Notes: generated by a model not told the origin, from the sequence alone. A stretch of 64,000 bases of DNA from CAVZCK01 sp963773735 (GCA_963773735.1 CAVZCK010000030.1:1-64000), one strand, 5' to 3'. Numbered from the stretch's first letter, positions 1 through 13,265 are shown. Made by a program: numbers and translations.

Positions 1-407
1 CGCCACATAGGGCGAGGGCGGAGGCGTCGAACCCCGTTGCGACAGCCCAAGCGGCCGGAATGACGCAATTGCACCGCTGACTTTGTTTCTTCGCATGCTT
101 GATGAGAGGCCGATTGTGCCCCTGATGTCGTTGCCGGCCTTGATCCGGGGCCGGGGCAGGCGAAGCAGGTGAGGCCCGCGAGGGGATTGGTGTTAAGCAA
201 AATCGTCACCCCGGCCGACCGCCAGGGCGAGCCGAGGTCACGTGAGGCGGTCAACGGACCCCGGACAAGCGCTGCGCGCTTCCGGGGAGACGAAGCAGGT
301 AGAGCCGGGGTCCGGGACGGCAAAAATGAGGGGCCGGCAATGTGGCCGGTATTGGGCCACGGCTCCCAACGCAACGCGGCGAGGCCAGGGTAAGCGGCCC
401 GCCGGCA
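1..407. other. Gene-free window start with GC-rich palindrome
   Basis: I see no convincing gene in the first 407 bases. Short open frames exist but have no recognisable product or ribosome site. The stretch is rich in CCCCGG-type blocks, including a hairpin at 259-287, and a second block of the same kind near 304-317. It lies downstream of the stop of the pentapeptide-repeat gene, which reads leftward into it. Confidence 0.5.
259..287. repeat. Imperfect GC-rich palindrome (REP-like)
   Basis: CCCCGG-AC-AAGCGC, a TGC loop, then GCGCTT-CCGGGG. The two halves pair over 12 positions with a two-base bulge. It could be a dispersed REP-like palindrome or a terminator for the leftward pentapeptide-repeat gene. 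No T-run follows on either strand, so the terminator reading is weak. Confidence 0.4.
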
Positions 408-2598
408 TCACCACATCCTCAGCATATTCCGCAAGGCGAGGCCGAACAGGATGATCATCAGAGAGCAGAAAATCTTTTCAAGGATCATGAAATGGGATAC
501 GGGCGGCGGCACGATCGGGGCGACGGTCTCGCCAAAACGCTCGACGCCGTAAAGACAGCCATAGATCCGGCGCGCATTGTCAGCGCCCGGATCGATGATG
601 ATCAGGCCGGTGCGCAAGGCGAGGTCGAGGGCCTCCTTCGGCGCGCTCGTCCTCTCCCGCACCGCGGGCGAGAGCGCGCCAAGGCCGGGGCGGTCATCGC
701 CCGGCACGTAGCACGGCTCGCCAAGCCGCCAGGCTTCATAGGAGGTGCTGAGATAGGCCGCCGCCCAATGCGCGCCATTCCGCTCGCTGGCATCGCGCCT
801 TTGCCTGACGCCCTCATGCTCACCGAGATAGACCATGGCGCTGACGGCGATGGCACCGAGCCACCAGACGAGCGGCCGGGCAACGGACCGGCCATAATCG
901 GAGAACAGCCCGTAGCAAATGCCCAGCCAGAAGCGGAAGAAGCCGACCCAGACACTGGCTTTCCAGACCGGCCAGGGCAGCGGCCAGTCCCAGGCAAAAC
1001 GGCCGGAGCGGATTTCGCGGGCAAAGAATTCCTGCGCCCGGTCATGGTCTGTCGCCTGGATGGCGAGCCGCTTCAGCGCGCGCCAGCGGGCGGGAATGTC
1101 GCGGTCGGCGCGGAAGATGCGGTGCAGGACGCCGAACAGGCTGCGAAGCGGATAGCTCCAGCGCGGCGCCAGAACCGCGAGGCCCCCAGCATCGGAGCGC
1201 CCAGCACGACCCTTTCGCGCACGGAGAGATTGTCGAGCCGCGGCGGCTCATCGAAATGGGCCTGAATGAAATCCGGCACCTGGTCGAATGCGGCGCCCGC
1301 CAGATCGAACGCGCGCGCGCCGCGGACCGCGTTGAAATTGGCGCAAAATTCGAAACGCGCGCCGGCAAACGTCGCATGTCCGGGAAAGGAAGCGAGGCGA
1401 AAATCCGCGGTGTCGGCGAAGCGGGCGTTCGAGAAGAACGCCTCGCCGTCAAAGCCGGCTTGCGTGAACACGGCGCTCCTGGCGAAGTCCGACCTGATGA
1501 ACCAGGCGTTGCGGGAGAAGCGCGCTCGTCCGAAGTCGGCATTGCTGGAGAATTGCGCATTGGAGAACGAGGCGTCCCCGGAAAATTGCGCGGCTCGGAA
1601 ATCGCTGTCGCCGAGAAATTGCGCCTGATCGAAGCGCGCCTCGCCCGAAAACCGCGCATTCTGAAAATCGGCGACGAAAAACTGCGCGCCGCGGAACACG
1701 GCACCGCCGGCGAATTGCGCCTCATCGAACCAGGCGCTGCCCGAAAATTGCACTTCGTCGAACCGGGCCTCGCCGACGAACTGGGCCTTGTCGAACCAGG
1801 CCATGCTGGAGAACTGGGCCTGATGGAAGCCGGCACTACCCAGGAATTCCGCCTTGTGGAACCGGGTCTCCTCGGAGAACTGCACCGCTCCGAACCGCAC
1901 CTTATCGGCGAAATGGGCCTCATCGAACCAGGTCTCGCGAGCGAATTTCGCCTTCTCGAAATTGGTGCTGCCGAGGAATTGCGTACCCTTGAACCAGGTT
2001 CTGCCGAGGAACTGCGTGAGCTGGAACTGGACCTCGCCGAAGAATTGCACCCGGTCAAACCAGGATTCCCGGGAGAATTGCGCCTCCCGGAACCGGACTT
2101 CGCCGGAGAATTGCGCTCCGCCGAAACGGGCAGTGACGAAGAATTGCGCGTCCTCGAAATCGGCGGTGCCGGGAAAGATGAAGCCGGAAAAGTTTATCTC
2201 CTCGTCTTCGACGACAATCGATCCGCCGGTCTGCCAGGCTGCCGGCCGGCTCTTGATCTCGCCGAGTTCCAGCCTGACTTCATTTCCGAGCACCCGCTTG
2301 GCGAAGCGGAGCGTGGCGAAATCCGCCTTGGCGGCCTCCAGCCATTGGCGTGTTTCTTCGTTCCGGGCCTCGACGACGCCGAAAGAATCGCGCTCGGCGG
2401 CCCAGCGCCTGGTCTCGTCCAGCCTCTTGCGCTGGGCGAGCATCTCCTCCGCCCATTCATTCCAGATGGCCTGGGCGGTTTCGTGGCCGATGCCGCGTGC
2501 GTCATCTTCGGACTTGCCCTCGACAAGGGCCTTCGCCTTGGCCTCGGTCCGCGCGGCGTCGCAACGTTCGAAAAACGCAATCGTCTCGTCGCGATTCA
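408..2598 (-). CDS. Pentapeptide-repeat membrane protein (frameshifted near 1160)
   Basis: About 730 residues once one frameshift is bridged. The N-terminal 130 residues are charged and helical. They are followed by a long run of the Pentapeptide_3 type with an 11-residue period (F-x-x-A-Q-F then five residues, F again), repeated some twenty times from about 2180 to 1350. The C-terminal part has hydrophobic segments near 880-980 and 410-470, so the beta-helix is probably tethered to the membrane. The frame breaks near 1155-1165: the repeat frame runs out after RFWRR and the downstream frame resumes with WSYPLRSLFG, a one-base indel. The ATG at 2598 has a GGGACGGG ribosome site; a TTG at 2647 is an alternative. 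Function unknown; the family is mostly structural. Confidence 0.75.
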
Positions 2599-2916
2599 TC
2601 GCCAACCCGTCCCTCACCGTGCTCTTCCACTCTACCGGATAACCCAACGCTCCGCCGCAGCCAACTTGCCATATTGGCGTATGCGGAAAATTGGCGGGCC
2701 CGGCGAGAGCCGCAAGCTTTGGCGGTTAACGGGGGCGGCAAGGGGAATGACGGGGCGGGCGCGGAGCGAACGTATGTCTGGGCGGCGGGCTTTTTCCGGC
2801 TGTGGGGCAGGGAGGACGGCGCCGCCTCAACCCTTTCATTTTGCTGGAGAGACGCTCCGTGACGCGTCAAATCCGCGTGCTATATCGCACTCTCATGGTC
2901 TCGCTGAGGCAAGGCG

Positions 2917-5364
<2,448 letters not shown>

Positions 5365-5365
5365 A

Positions 5366-5382
5366 ATACCCCTTGCGGGTAT
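5366..5382. promoter_or_regulatory. CsoR-type operator 1 (copA proximal)
   Basis: ATACCCCTTGCGGGTAT: six-base inverted repeat ATACCC/GGGTAT around a five-base centre. It overlaps the ribosome site just upstream of the copA start at 5364. C-tract/G-tract palindromes of this kind are the known targets of CsoR/RcnR regulators. Binding here is inferred from its position next to a CsoR gene. Confidence 0.7.
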
Positions 5383-5390
5383 CTAAGACA

Positions 5391-5422
5391 TTGACACTTA
5401 TACCCCATGGGGTATATGTCAA
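5391..5422. promoter_or_regulatory. Bidirectional promoter with perfect CsoR-type operator 2
   Basis: A perfect 18-base palindrome TATACCCCATGGGGTATA (5399-5416) is flanked on both sides by TTGACA boxes in opposite directions (5391-5396 on plus, 5417-5422 on minus). On plus the -35 TTGACA is followed 16 bases later by TATATG, so the operator sits in the spacer. On minus TTGACA is followed by TATAAG at a shorter 14-base spacing. Repressor binding would shut both copA and csoR. Confidence 0.65.
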
Positions 5423-5424
5423 TC

Positions 5425-5745
5425 ATGCAAACACACTTGAAAGCGTCCTGCCTGAAACGCCTCAGCCGCATCGAAGGTCAGGTGCGCGGCATAGCCCGCA
5501 TGGTCGAGGAAGACCGCTATTGCATCGACATCGTCACGCAGATCTCCGCAGCCCGCGCCGCGCTGCGCCGCGTCGAGGAAGAAATTCTGCGCGACCATGT
5601 CGCTCATTGCGTCGAGCACGCGATCGCCAGCGGCGACGCAGAGGAACAAAGGCGCAAGGTGGCAGAGCTCGATGCAGGTGCTGTCCAGGACCGACCGGTG
5701 ACGGCTCGGATTCTCGGACGCCTATTGGGCGAGGCAAACCTGTAA
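5425..5745 (+). CDS. csoR: CsoR/RcnR-family copper-sensing repressor
   Basis: All-helical DUF156 metal sensor of about 106 residues with the family signature RLSRIEGQVRGIARMVEEDRYCIDI. The Cu(I) ligand pattern Cys-His-Cys is present: Cys in RYCID, then His and Cys in the HVAHC segment. This fits CsoR (copper) better than RcnR (nickel/cobalt), which uses an N-terminal His. It is divergent from copA. In-frame ATGs lie at 5407, 5416 and 5425. The first lies inside the operator, and the mapped -10 would start RNA at about 5424. The start at 5425 therefore looks best and the message may be leaderless. The C-terminus carries a tail of about 30 residues beyond the core fold. Confidence 0.85.
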   Translation: MQTHLKASCLKRLSRIEGQVRGIARMVEEDRYCIDIVTQISAARAALRRVEEEILRDHVAHCVEHAIASGDAEEQRRKVAELDAGAVQDRPVTARILGRLLGEANL

Positions 5746-5880
5746 ACGGCGGGACGGAAATGATCAGCGCCATTGCATCCTGGCCACGACCTTTTCTTGG
5801 CCGGCAAGTGCGTACCTAAGCGCGCTCTCACGCAAATCCAATGAAAAGGTTCATCTCGCTCCGAATGGCTCGTGTTGACC

Positions 5881-6738
5881 CTATGCCGTCGCAAGCAAGG
5901 CGACGCCGGTCAGGATCAACGCTGCCCATGACATCCGTCGCCTAAGATCACCTTCGCCTAACAAGACGCTGCCCACCAAAACCGTGATCACAACGCCTAC
6001 CTCGCGGATCGGCGCAACGTAGATAACGGGCGTGAATGTCAGCGCATAAAGGACAAGGATATAGGCGAGCGGATTGAAGATCGCGATTGCTATGACGCCA
6101 GGCCGATGCTCTCGCCAGTGGCGTTTCACCAGTTCCTTGCGGTTCGCCGCGATCGGCGCGAGCAGAATGGTCCGGCCAAGGCTCGATACGTAGTCGAGCA
6201 AGAGCGGCGGCACGACCAGGGCTGAGACGGCATGGGCATCCCAAACGGTATAGCTGCCGATCAGAGAGCCTGCCCCGAGACCGAAAAGCAAAGACCTCCT
6301 GACGTTCTTGGCCCCGCGCTTGAAACCGCCGGTCAGACAAAGCACCCCGATGATCACCGCCGCGCCACCGGCGGCGATCCGAGGCGTCATCCTCTCACCG
6401 AGAAAGGCGACCGCGAACATTGTCGAGAGGAACGGCCCCGTCGCCCGGGCTGTGGGATAGACCAGCGACAGGTCGCCCCGGCGATAGCCTTGCTGCAAGA
6501 GCAGGAAATAACCAAGGTGTAGAACTGCGCTGCCAAGGATGAACTCGATTTGCTGTGGACCAAACGAGGGCTGATCGGCGGCGAGGATGTAGATCGCGAC
6601 AGGCAGGTATAGCGCCACCGAGATGACAGAAAACAGCCAGACGAGCTCCGGCCCGCCGCCGATGCGCTTGACGAAAAAGTTCCAGGTTGCGTGGCATAGG
6701 GCCGCCGCCAGCACGAGGGCAAGGCCAAGGGTGGTCAT
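5881..6738 (-). CDS. EamA/DMT-family transporter
   Basis: Integral membrane protein of 285 residues with about ten hydrophobic helices arranged as two EamA halves, as in drug/metabolite transporters (RhaT/YdcZ-like permeases). Typical signs are the N-terminal LAAALCHATWNFFVKR helix, the GPFLSTMFAVAFLGERMTP segment of the first half, and the REVGVVITVLVGSVLLGE segment of the second. The frame is intact. The ATG at 6738 has a GAGG site eight bases upstream. It converges on csoR and is not obviously linked to copper. The substrate cannot be told from sequence; amino acids or small metabolites are usual for the family. Confidence 0.85.
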   Translation of the reverse strand: MTTLGLALVLAAALCHATWNFFVKRIGGGPELVWLFSVISVALYLPVAIYILAADQPSFGPQQIEFILGSAVLHLGYFLLLQQGYRRGDLSLVYPTARATGPFLSTMFAVAFLGERMTPRIAAGGAAVIIGVLCLTGGFKRGAKNVRRSLLFGLGAGSLIGSYTVWDAHAVSALVVPPLLLDYVSSLGRTILLAPIAANRKELVKRHWREHRPGVIAIAIFNPLAYILVLYALTFTPVIYVAPIREVGVVITVLVGSVLLGEGDLRRRMSWAALILTGVALLATA

Positions 6739-6979
6739 ACGAGATGCCTCAAAGACGAATGGGTTACAGACGCGCGAAAGCGCGCCCGTCCATCCCCTCT
6801 GGTTTTTTCGTCTTTAAGGTGTCTGCCGCGATCGGCTCATAACGGCGCTCGGTCCAGACTTGCCGAAGCAACGGAACCCTAGCCGCACATGGATAGGCAC
6901 CACCAGACTAGCCGAACCGGCGACAATGTAAAGTAGGGCGGTGTGCGGCGACATCGATGTCCGAATCGTGACCCGTGCA

Positions 6980-9900
6980 TTACTCCATCCCCATCAACAG
7001 CTCGGCATTCCCGCCGGCCGCCGCCGTATTCACCGTCACGGTCTGTTCTGTGGCGAAGCGCGGCAGATAATGCGGTCCGCCGGCCTTCGGCCCGGTCCCC
7101 GATAGGCCCGCGCCGCCGAAGGGCTGCACGCCGACCACCGCGCCGATCATGTTGCGGTTGACATAGACATTGCCGACGCTGAGCCGGCGGGCGATGCGCT
7201 CGGCGGTGTCGTTGATGCGCGAATGGATGCCGAGCGTGAGGCCGTAACCGGTCGCCTCGATGGCGGCGAGAACATCATCGAGCCGGTCCGCCCGGTAACG
7301 CGCCACATGCAGGATCGGGCCGAAGATTTCCTCGCGCAGGGCGCGCGGATCGGCCAATTCCACAATATGCGGGGCGACGAAAAAGCCCTCACGCGGCGCT
7401 TCACCGGCATAGAGGATGCGCCCTGCGTTTGCTCCGGACCTCACCGAAGCGAGATAGGCATCCAGCTTCGCCTTGGCCTCGGCGTCGATGACCGGGCCGA
7501 TGTGGGTCGCGGGATCGCGCGGGATCGCCTAACTTCAGCTCGCGCGCCGCCCCGGCGATCATCTCGATCATGCGGTCAGCCACATCCTCCTGCACGCAGA
7601 GGAGGCGCAGCGCCGAGCAGCGCTGGCCGGCCGAGCGGAAGGCCGAGGTGATGACGTCGTCGGCGACCTGCTCGGGCAGGGCGGTGGCATCGGCGATCAT
7701 GGTGTTGACGCCGCCGGTCTCGGCGATCAGCGGCACGATCGGGCCGTCCTTGGCGGCGAGCGCGCGGTTGATCAGGCGCGCGACCTCGGTCGGAGCCGGT
7801 GAAGGCGACGCCGGCGACGCGCGGGTCGGCGACGAGCGCGGCGCCGATGTGCCCGTCACCGAGCGCCAGATGCAGCGCGGTCTTCGGCACGCCCGCTTCA
7901 TGCAGCAGCTTGACGGCCTCGAAGGCGATAAGCGGCGTCTGCTCGGCGGGCTTGGCGACGACCGTATTGCCGGCCATCAGCGCTGCCGCGATCTGGCCGG
8001 TGAAGATGGCGAGCGGGAAATTCCAGGGCGGAGATGCAGAGAAACACGCCGCGCCCGCGCAGGCGCAGCAAATTCGACTCGCCGGTCGGGCCACGGAGCG
8101 GCTGCCGTCGCCGAAGAGCACGCGCCCCTCGCTCGCATAGTAGCGGCAGAAATCGACCGCCTCGCGCAGTTCGGCGACGGCATCGTCGAGCGTGCGTCCG
8201 CCCTCGACCTGGATCAGATGGATGAACGCGCCGCGCTCAGCCTCAAGGAGATCGGCGGCACGCTCCAGAATCGCGGCGCGCTTTTCTGCCGGCGTCGCCG
8301 ACCAGGCCGCGAAGCCTGCTTGAGCTGCCTCCATCATCGCGCCCGCACCGCTCGGATCGAGCTCGGCGACCTCGCCTATGACCGTTCTCGCATCGATCGG
8401 TGAAAGCGCCTGCCGGCGCGCGCCGTGCACCGGCCATGCCGCCGCTCAGCGATGTGGCCGACAGGATCGTCGCCCGCTGCGCCTCGACATCGGAGAGCAA
8501 TGCGGCAAGCGCCGCCCGGTCACCGAACTCCACGCCCATGGAATTGCGCCGCGCCTTGCCGTAAAGATCTGGCGGCAGCGGAATATCCGCATGCCGCGCA
8601 TAATCGGCGCTGCCGAGGATTTCATCCGGCTGCCGCAACAGCTCCTCGACCGGCACGTCCGGATCGGCCGCAGCCGAGACGAAAGAGGAATTCGCGCCGT
8701 TCTCCAGAAGCCGGCGCACCAGATAGGCGAGCAGGTCGCGATGGCCGCCGACCGGCGCATAGACGCGGCAGAGCGATGCCCGGCTCGGCTTCGAGCGAGC
8801 TGCGCGTAAAGCGCCTCGCCCATGCCATGCAGGCGCTGGAACTCATAGTCGCTCGCCCGTCCCGGCGTGCTCCAGCACGGTCGCGACGGTCAGCGCGTTA
8901 TGCGTGGCAAATTGCGGGAAAATGCGCGGGCGCAGGGCGAGGAGCTGACCGGCGCAGGCGGTATAGTTGAGGTCGGTCATGCATTTGCGGGTGAAGACCG
9001 GATAATCGGCAAGGCCCCGCTCCTGCGCGCGCTTGATCTCGGTGTCCCAATAGGCGCCCTTGACCAGGCGCAGCATCATGCGCCGGTCATAGCGCTCCGC
9101 CAGCTCTCCGGCCCAGGCGATGACCGCGCTCGCCCGCTTCTGATAGGCCTGGATGGCGAGGCCAAAACCGTCCCAGCCGGCGAGCGACGGGTCGGCGAAG
9201 ACGGCGGCGATCACATCGAGCGACAGTTCCAGCCGGTCGGCCTCCTCGGCGTCGATGGTGAAATTGAGGTCGTGGCTCTTGGCTTTGCGGGCCAGCTCCA
9301 GAGTCAGCGGCACCAGTTCGCGCGATGACGCGCTCGCGGCTGACCGCCTCGTAGCGCGGATGCAGCGCCGAGAGCTTGACCGAGATGCCGGGCCGCTCCG
9401 GCAAGGGCCGGCTGCCGGCGGCGCGGCCGATGGCGTCGATCGCATCGGCATAGGCGGCGAAATAGCGCTCGGCATCCGCCGCCGTGCGCGCGCCCTCGCC
9501 GAGCATGTCGAAGGAATAGCGGTAAAGGCCGCCGGGGCCGGAGCGCGCCCGAGCCAGCGCCTCGTCGATGGTCTGGCCGAGCACGAAATGATTGCCGAGC
9601 ACGCGCATCGCCTGACGCGTCGCGGCGCGCAGAGCCGGCAGGCCGAGGCGCTTGGCGAGCTGGCCGATGATGCTGTCCGGCGTTTCGCCCGGCCGGATGA
9701 TGCGGGCGGAAAGGCCGAGCGCCCAGGCCGAGGCGTTGACGAGCAGCGCCTGGGATTTGGCCTCGTGCTGGAGGAAATCGCCCTGGCCGAGCTTGTCCTC
9801 GATCAGCCGGTCGGCGGTCGCCGCGTCGGGCACGCGCAAGAGCGCCTCGGCGAGCACCATCAGCGCCAGCCCCTCGCGCGTCGACAGCGAATATTCGCGC

Positions 9901-10091
9901 AGCATCTCCTCGACGCCGCCAAAGCCGCCGCCATGGGCGCGAATGGCTTCGATCAGGTCGCGGGCGCGGGTCTCGATGGCGGCGATGCGCTCCGGCGGAA
10001 TCGGCATGCCGTCGAGCAGAACGCACGCCGCCGCGACATCGTCCGGCGCATAAGGCGCACCGAATTGCGGGAGCGTCTCCGGAGGTGTCAT
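6980..10091 (-). pseudogene. putA: Bifunctional proline dehydrogenase / P5C dehydrogenase, frameshifted
   Basis: PutA oxidises proline to P5C (FAD barrel) and then to glutamate (NAD-dependent aldehyde dehydrogenase). The span gives about 1037 residues, right for the short PutA type without the N-terminal ribbon-helix-helix DNA-binding domain. The proline dehydrogenase part is clear (LRLVKGAYWDTEIKRAQERG, PQFATHNALTV). The P5C dehydrogenase part has PWNFPLAIFTGQ, the catalytic Glu in AETGGVN, the catalytic Cys in SAGQRCSALR, and the usual C-terminal TAAGGNAELL. The frame breaks about seven times (near 7530, 7800, 8040-8090, 8435, 8785, 8850, 9325). All domains are conserved between breaks, which suggests base-calling errors. 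An SDR gene lies 63 bases upstream on the same strand. Confidence 0.9.
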
Positions 10092-10154
10092 GGACGGCCT
10101 CGTCCTTTGGATCTTGGTCCGCCCCCATCATGCAAGCTTTGCGCCTAAACCGGG

Positions 10155-10917
10155 TTAATCCGGTGGAGCGCCATCCACCGAAATAATGCTGCCGGTCATA
10201 TAGGAGCCGGCCTCGGAGAGTAGGAGGAGCAGCGGCCCGTCGAGCTCGTGATAATGGCCGACGCGGCCCATCGGAATGCGCCTGACGATCTTCTCGCCCT
10301 GCTCGCTGCGCAGGAATTTGCGGTTGATGTCGGTCTCGAAATAGCCGGGCGCCAGCGCATTGACGCGGATGCCGTACTGGATCCATTCGATCGCCATTTG
10401 CTGCGTGAGCTGAATGACGGCGGCCTTGGAGACGGCATAAGCGGTATTGCCGGGGCTTTGCCGGAAGCCGAGCAGCGAGGCCATATTGACGATGCTGCCG
10501 CCCTTGCCGCGCGCAACCATCGCCCGCGCCACCTCGCAGCCGACCGCCCAGACGCCTTTGAGATTGGTGTCGAGCACGCGGTCCCAGCTCTCCTCGCTTT
10601 GCTCCAGCAGCGGGCGCACGCTCGACAATGCCGGAATTGTTGATCAGTCCGTCGAGCCCACCGGTCAGCCGCACCGCCTCGGCGACGCCCGCGCGCACCG
10701 AAGCCATGACAGTCACGTCCATTTTCACCGCATGGGCCTTGCCGCCTTTCGCCGCGATCTCGGCGACCAGCTCGCGCAGCGCCTCCTCGCGCCGGGCGGC
10801 GACCACGACGACCGCTCCCACCTCGGCAAGCGCGAGCGCGAAATGCCGCCCGAGCCCCGCGCTCGACGCGCCGGTGATGAGGATGGATTTGCCGGATATA
10901 TCGAAGATATTGTCCAT
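10155..10917 (-). CDS. SDR-family oxidoreductase (frameshifted near 10625)
   Basis: Classical short-chain dehydrogenase of about 254 residues. The NAD(P)-binding TGASSAGLG motif is near the start, NNSG follows beta-4, and the catalytic Ser-Tyr-Lys appears as NMAS ... YAVSK. The last strand region is SIISVDGA. A single indel near 10620-10628, just after LINNSGIV, splits it. ATG 10917 has AGGGG seven bases upstream. It sits between the acyl-CoA synthetase and putA on the same strand. 3-Hydroxyacyl-CoA or 3-oxoacyl reduction is plausible from the neighbours but not shown by the sequence. Confidence 0.82.
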
Positions 10918-11083
10918 GGTTTTCCCCTGAACCATTACGCCATCCGAGCCGCGTTACCTTTCCGTCTCCCGATCCGGCTCGCTGGCCGGGACAGGCGCCC
11001 GAAGGGCTAGTCAGGGGTAGTGGACGCATCCTCAGCGGGGATGCCGGATAAAGCTTAGGCTTTTGCGGGATGACGTACGAGTG

Positions 11084-12715
11084 TTAAAGCGCTTTCGCCT
11101 GCTCGCGCAGCACGAATTTCTGGATCTTGCCCGTCGCCGTCTTCGGCAGCGGCCCGAAAATCACGGTCTTCGGAGCCTTGAAGTGCGCCATATGCTCACG
11201 GCACCAGGCGATGATCTCCTCGGCACTGACCTGCCCAACCGCCTCCGGCTTCAACGTCACGAAAGCGCAAGGGCTCTCGCCCCATTTCTCATCGGGCCGG
11301 GCGACGACCGCCGCTTCGATCACCATCGGGTGACGGTAAAGCACCTCTTCGATTTCGAGCGAGCCGATATTCTCGCCACCCGAAATGATGATGTCCTTGG
11401 CGCGGTCCTTGATCTCCAGATAGCCGTCCGGATGCTTGACCGCCAGATCGCCGCTATGCATCCAGCCGCCGCGCAGGGTCTCGTCGCTCGCCTCCTTGTT
11501 CTTCAGATAGCCGCGCATCACGGTGTTGGCGCGCATCACCAGCTCGCCGAGGCTTTCGCCATCTGCGGGGAGCGGCTCGCCGGTTGCGCGGTCGATCACA
11601 TCGGCGGCCGAATGCGTCACGATCGGCACCCCCTGGCGCGCCATTTTCGCCGCGCGCTGCTGCAGCGGCAGAGCGCGCCATTCCTCCTGAAAGGCGCAGA
11701 TGGTCGACGGGCCGTAGGTTTCGGTCATGCCGTAGAGATGGGTGACGTTGAAGCCCATCTCCTCCATTTTCGCGATCACCGCGCTCGGCGGGGCGGCGCC
11801 TCCGACGACGACCTCGACGGTGCCATGGGTGAAGCGGCGCTTCGCCTCCTCCGGCGCATGGATAAGGCCCGAGAGGATCACCGGCGCGCCGCAAAGATGC
11901 GTCACGCGATGCTCATCGATCAGCTTGAAGACGAGCGCGGGATCGAACTGCCGCAGGCAGATATGCTGCGCCGCCACCGCCGTCACCGCCCAGCCGAAGG
12001 TCCAGCCATTGCAGTGGAACAGCGGCACGGTCCAGAGATAGACGCTCTCCGGCTTCAGCGCGCATGTCAGCGCCGAGCCGAGCGCGTTCAGATAGGCGCC
12101 GCGGTGGTGATAGACGACGCCCTTCGGATGGCCGGTGGTGCCGCTGGTATAGTTGAGCGAAATGGCATCCCACTCATCGGCGGGCGTGGTGAAGGGCCGC
12201 GACGCATCGCCTGCGCGAGCAGGGCTTCATATTCGGTCTCGCCGATGCCGGCCGGGCCGGTGCCGAGATCGTCGATCTCGATGACGCGCGGCCTGTTGCC
12301 GAGCTGGGCAAGCGCGGCCTTGGCGACCTCGGCAAAGGCCGTATCGACGAGCAATACCTTCGCTTCGGCGTGGCCGAGAATATAGGCGATGGTTGCCGCA
12401 TCGAGGCGGATATTGATGGTGTTGAGGACCGCGCCGGCGCCGGGCACGCCGAAATGCGCCTCGATCATCGCCGGCGTGTTCGGCGAAAGGATCGAGACGA
12501 CCTCGCCATAGCCGACGCCCATGCGCTCCAGCCTCGATGCCAGCGCGCGGGCGCGATCGTAGACCTGCCCGCCAGCTCAGCCGCCGCTCGCCATGGACGA
12601 TGCCGACCTTGTTCGGATAGACGGCCGCCGCGCGGCGCAGAAAATCGAGCGGGGTGAGCGGCACGTAATTCGCCGCGCGCTTCTCCAGCCCGGGAGTGAG
12701 ATTGATATTGCCCAA
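11084..12715 (-). CDS. AMP-binding acyl-CoA synthetase (frameshifted)
   Basis: ANL-superfamily ligase that activates a carboxylic acid to acyl-CoA through an acyl-AMP. Motif A3 YTSGTTGHPKG, the GMTETYG motif, the hinge GYLEIKDRAKDIIISGGENI and the C-terminal catalytic lysine motif PKTATGKIQK are all present. Length is about 540 residues. One-base breaks occur near 12205 and 12555. The TTG start at 12715 is supported by GGAGG eight bases upstream. The sequence resembles the medium-chain/DmdB-like branch. Together with the SDR and the dehydrogenase at 15.9 kb it suggests fatty or branched acid catabolism. The substrate is unknown. Confidence 0.87.
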
Positions 12716-12852
12716 TTCGCGTTCCTCCGCATGGCGGCGCCGCGCTTCTGAGGGGCCCGGCGCCTTTGCGCCATTGTCGGCGCAAGCCGCATTCGCGGCA
12801 AGGGGGTCATGAAGACGGCTTGCTCACACGGCGGCCGCGCGCGAAGAAAAAG

Positions 12853-12888
12853 GCCCTCACCCGCGGCTTACGCCGTCTTGGTGAGGGC
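12853..12888 (-). terminator. Possible terminator hairpin
   Basis: GCCCTCACC and GGTGAGGGC pair perfectly over nine bases around an 18-base loop. Read leftward it lies about 100 bases after the Cys-rich small gene and before the acyl-CoA synthetase start. There is no clean T-run, so the call is tentative. Confidence 0.35.
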
Positions 12889-12989
12889 AGGGAGGAGACG
12901 GATTGGGGTAGGGATGCTTTTCGTCTCCTTTCGGGGTGTTCCGTTGGCCGGTTTGCCCCGGCTCGAAATTGCTCGCCCGCCAGCGGGCG

Positions 12990-13265
12990 TCATTTCCCGT
13001 CAGCGGGCGCCTTGTCCCGGCAGGCCAGCTTCGCGCAGCATCGTCCCTCACGCGCAACGCAGGCGGGCTCCAGTCCGTTCGCGCATTTGGCGATGATTTT
13101 CGGCGGGCAGCGCTGAATGGAGCCTGACATTGGCGCGGCCGTTACAGCCGTCTGGCCTCGATCGGTGGTTGCGGCCAGCGCCAGCGCCGGGATTGCGCGA
13201 CCAGCCGCTAAGATGATGGCGGCGCAAAGCCATGCGCTCAAAATCCGCGATTGGCCCATATCCAT
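12990..13265 (-). CDS. Small secreted cysteine-rich protein
   Basis: A 91-residue product with an N-terminal hydrophobic signal (LSAWLCAAIILAAGRAIPALALA). The mature part of about 55 residues has six cysteines in its last 40, patterned C-x8-C-x6-C-x6-CC-x4-C. The ATG at 13265 follows GGAAGGTGA, and an ATG two codons later is equally well placed. I do not recognise the family. The even number of cysteines suggests disulfide bonds in the periplasm. It lies between the FAD oxidase and the acyl-CoA synthetase, on the same strand as both. Confidence 0.5.
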   Translation of the reverse strand: MDMGQSRILSAWLCAAIILAAGRAIPALALAATTDRGQTAVTAAPMSGSIQRCPPKIIAKCANGLEPACVAREGRCCAKLACRDKAPADGK

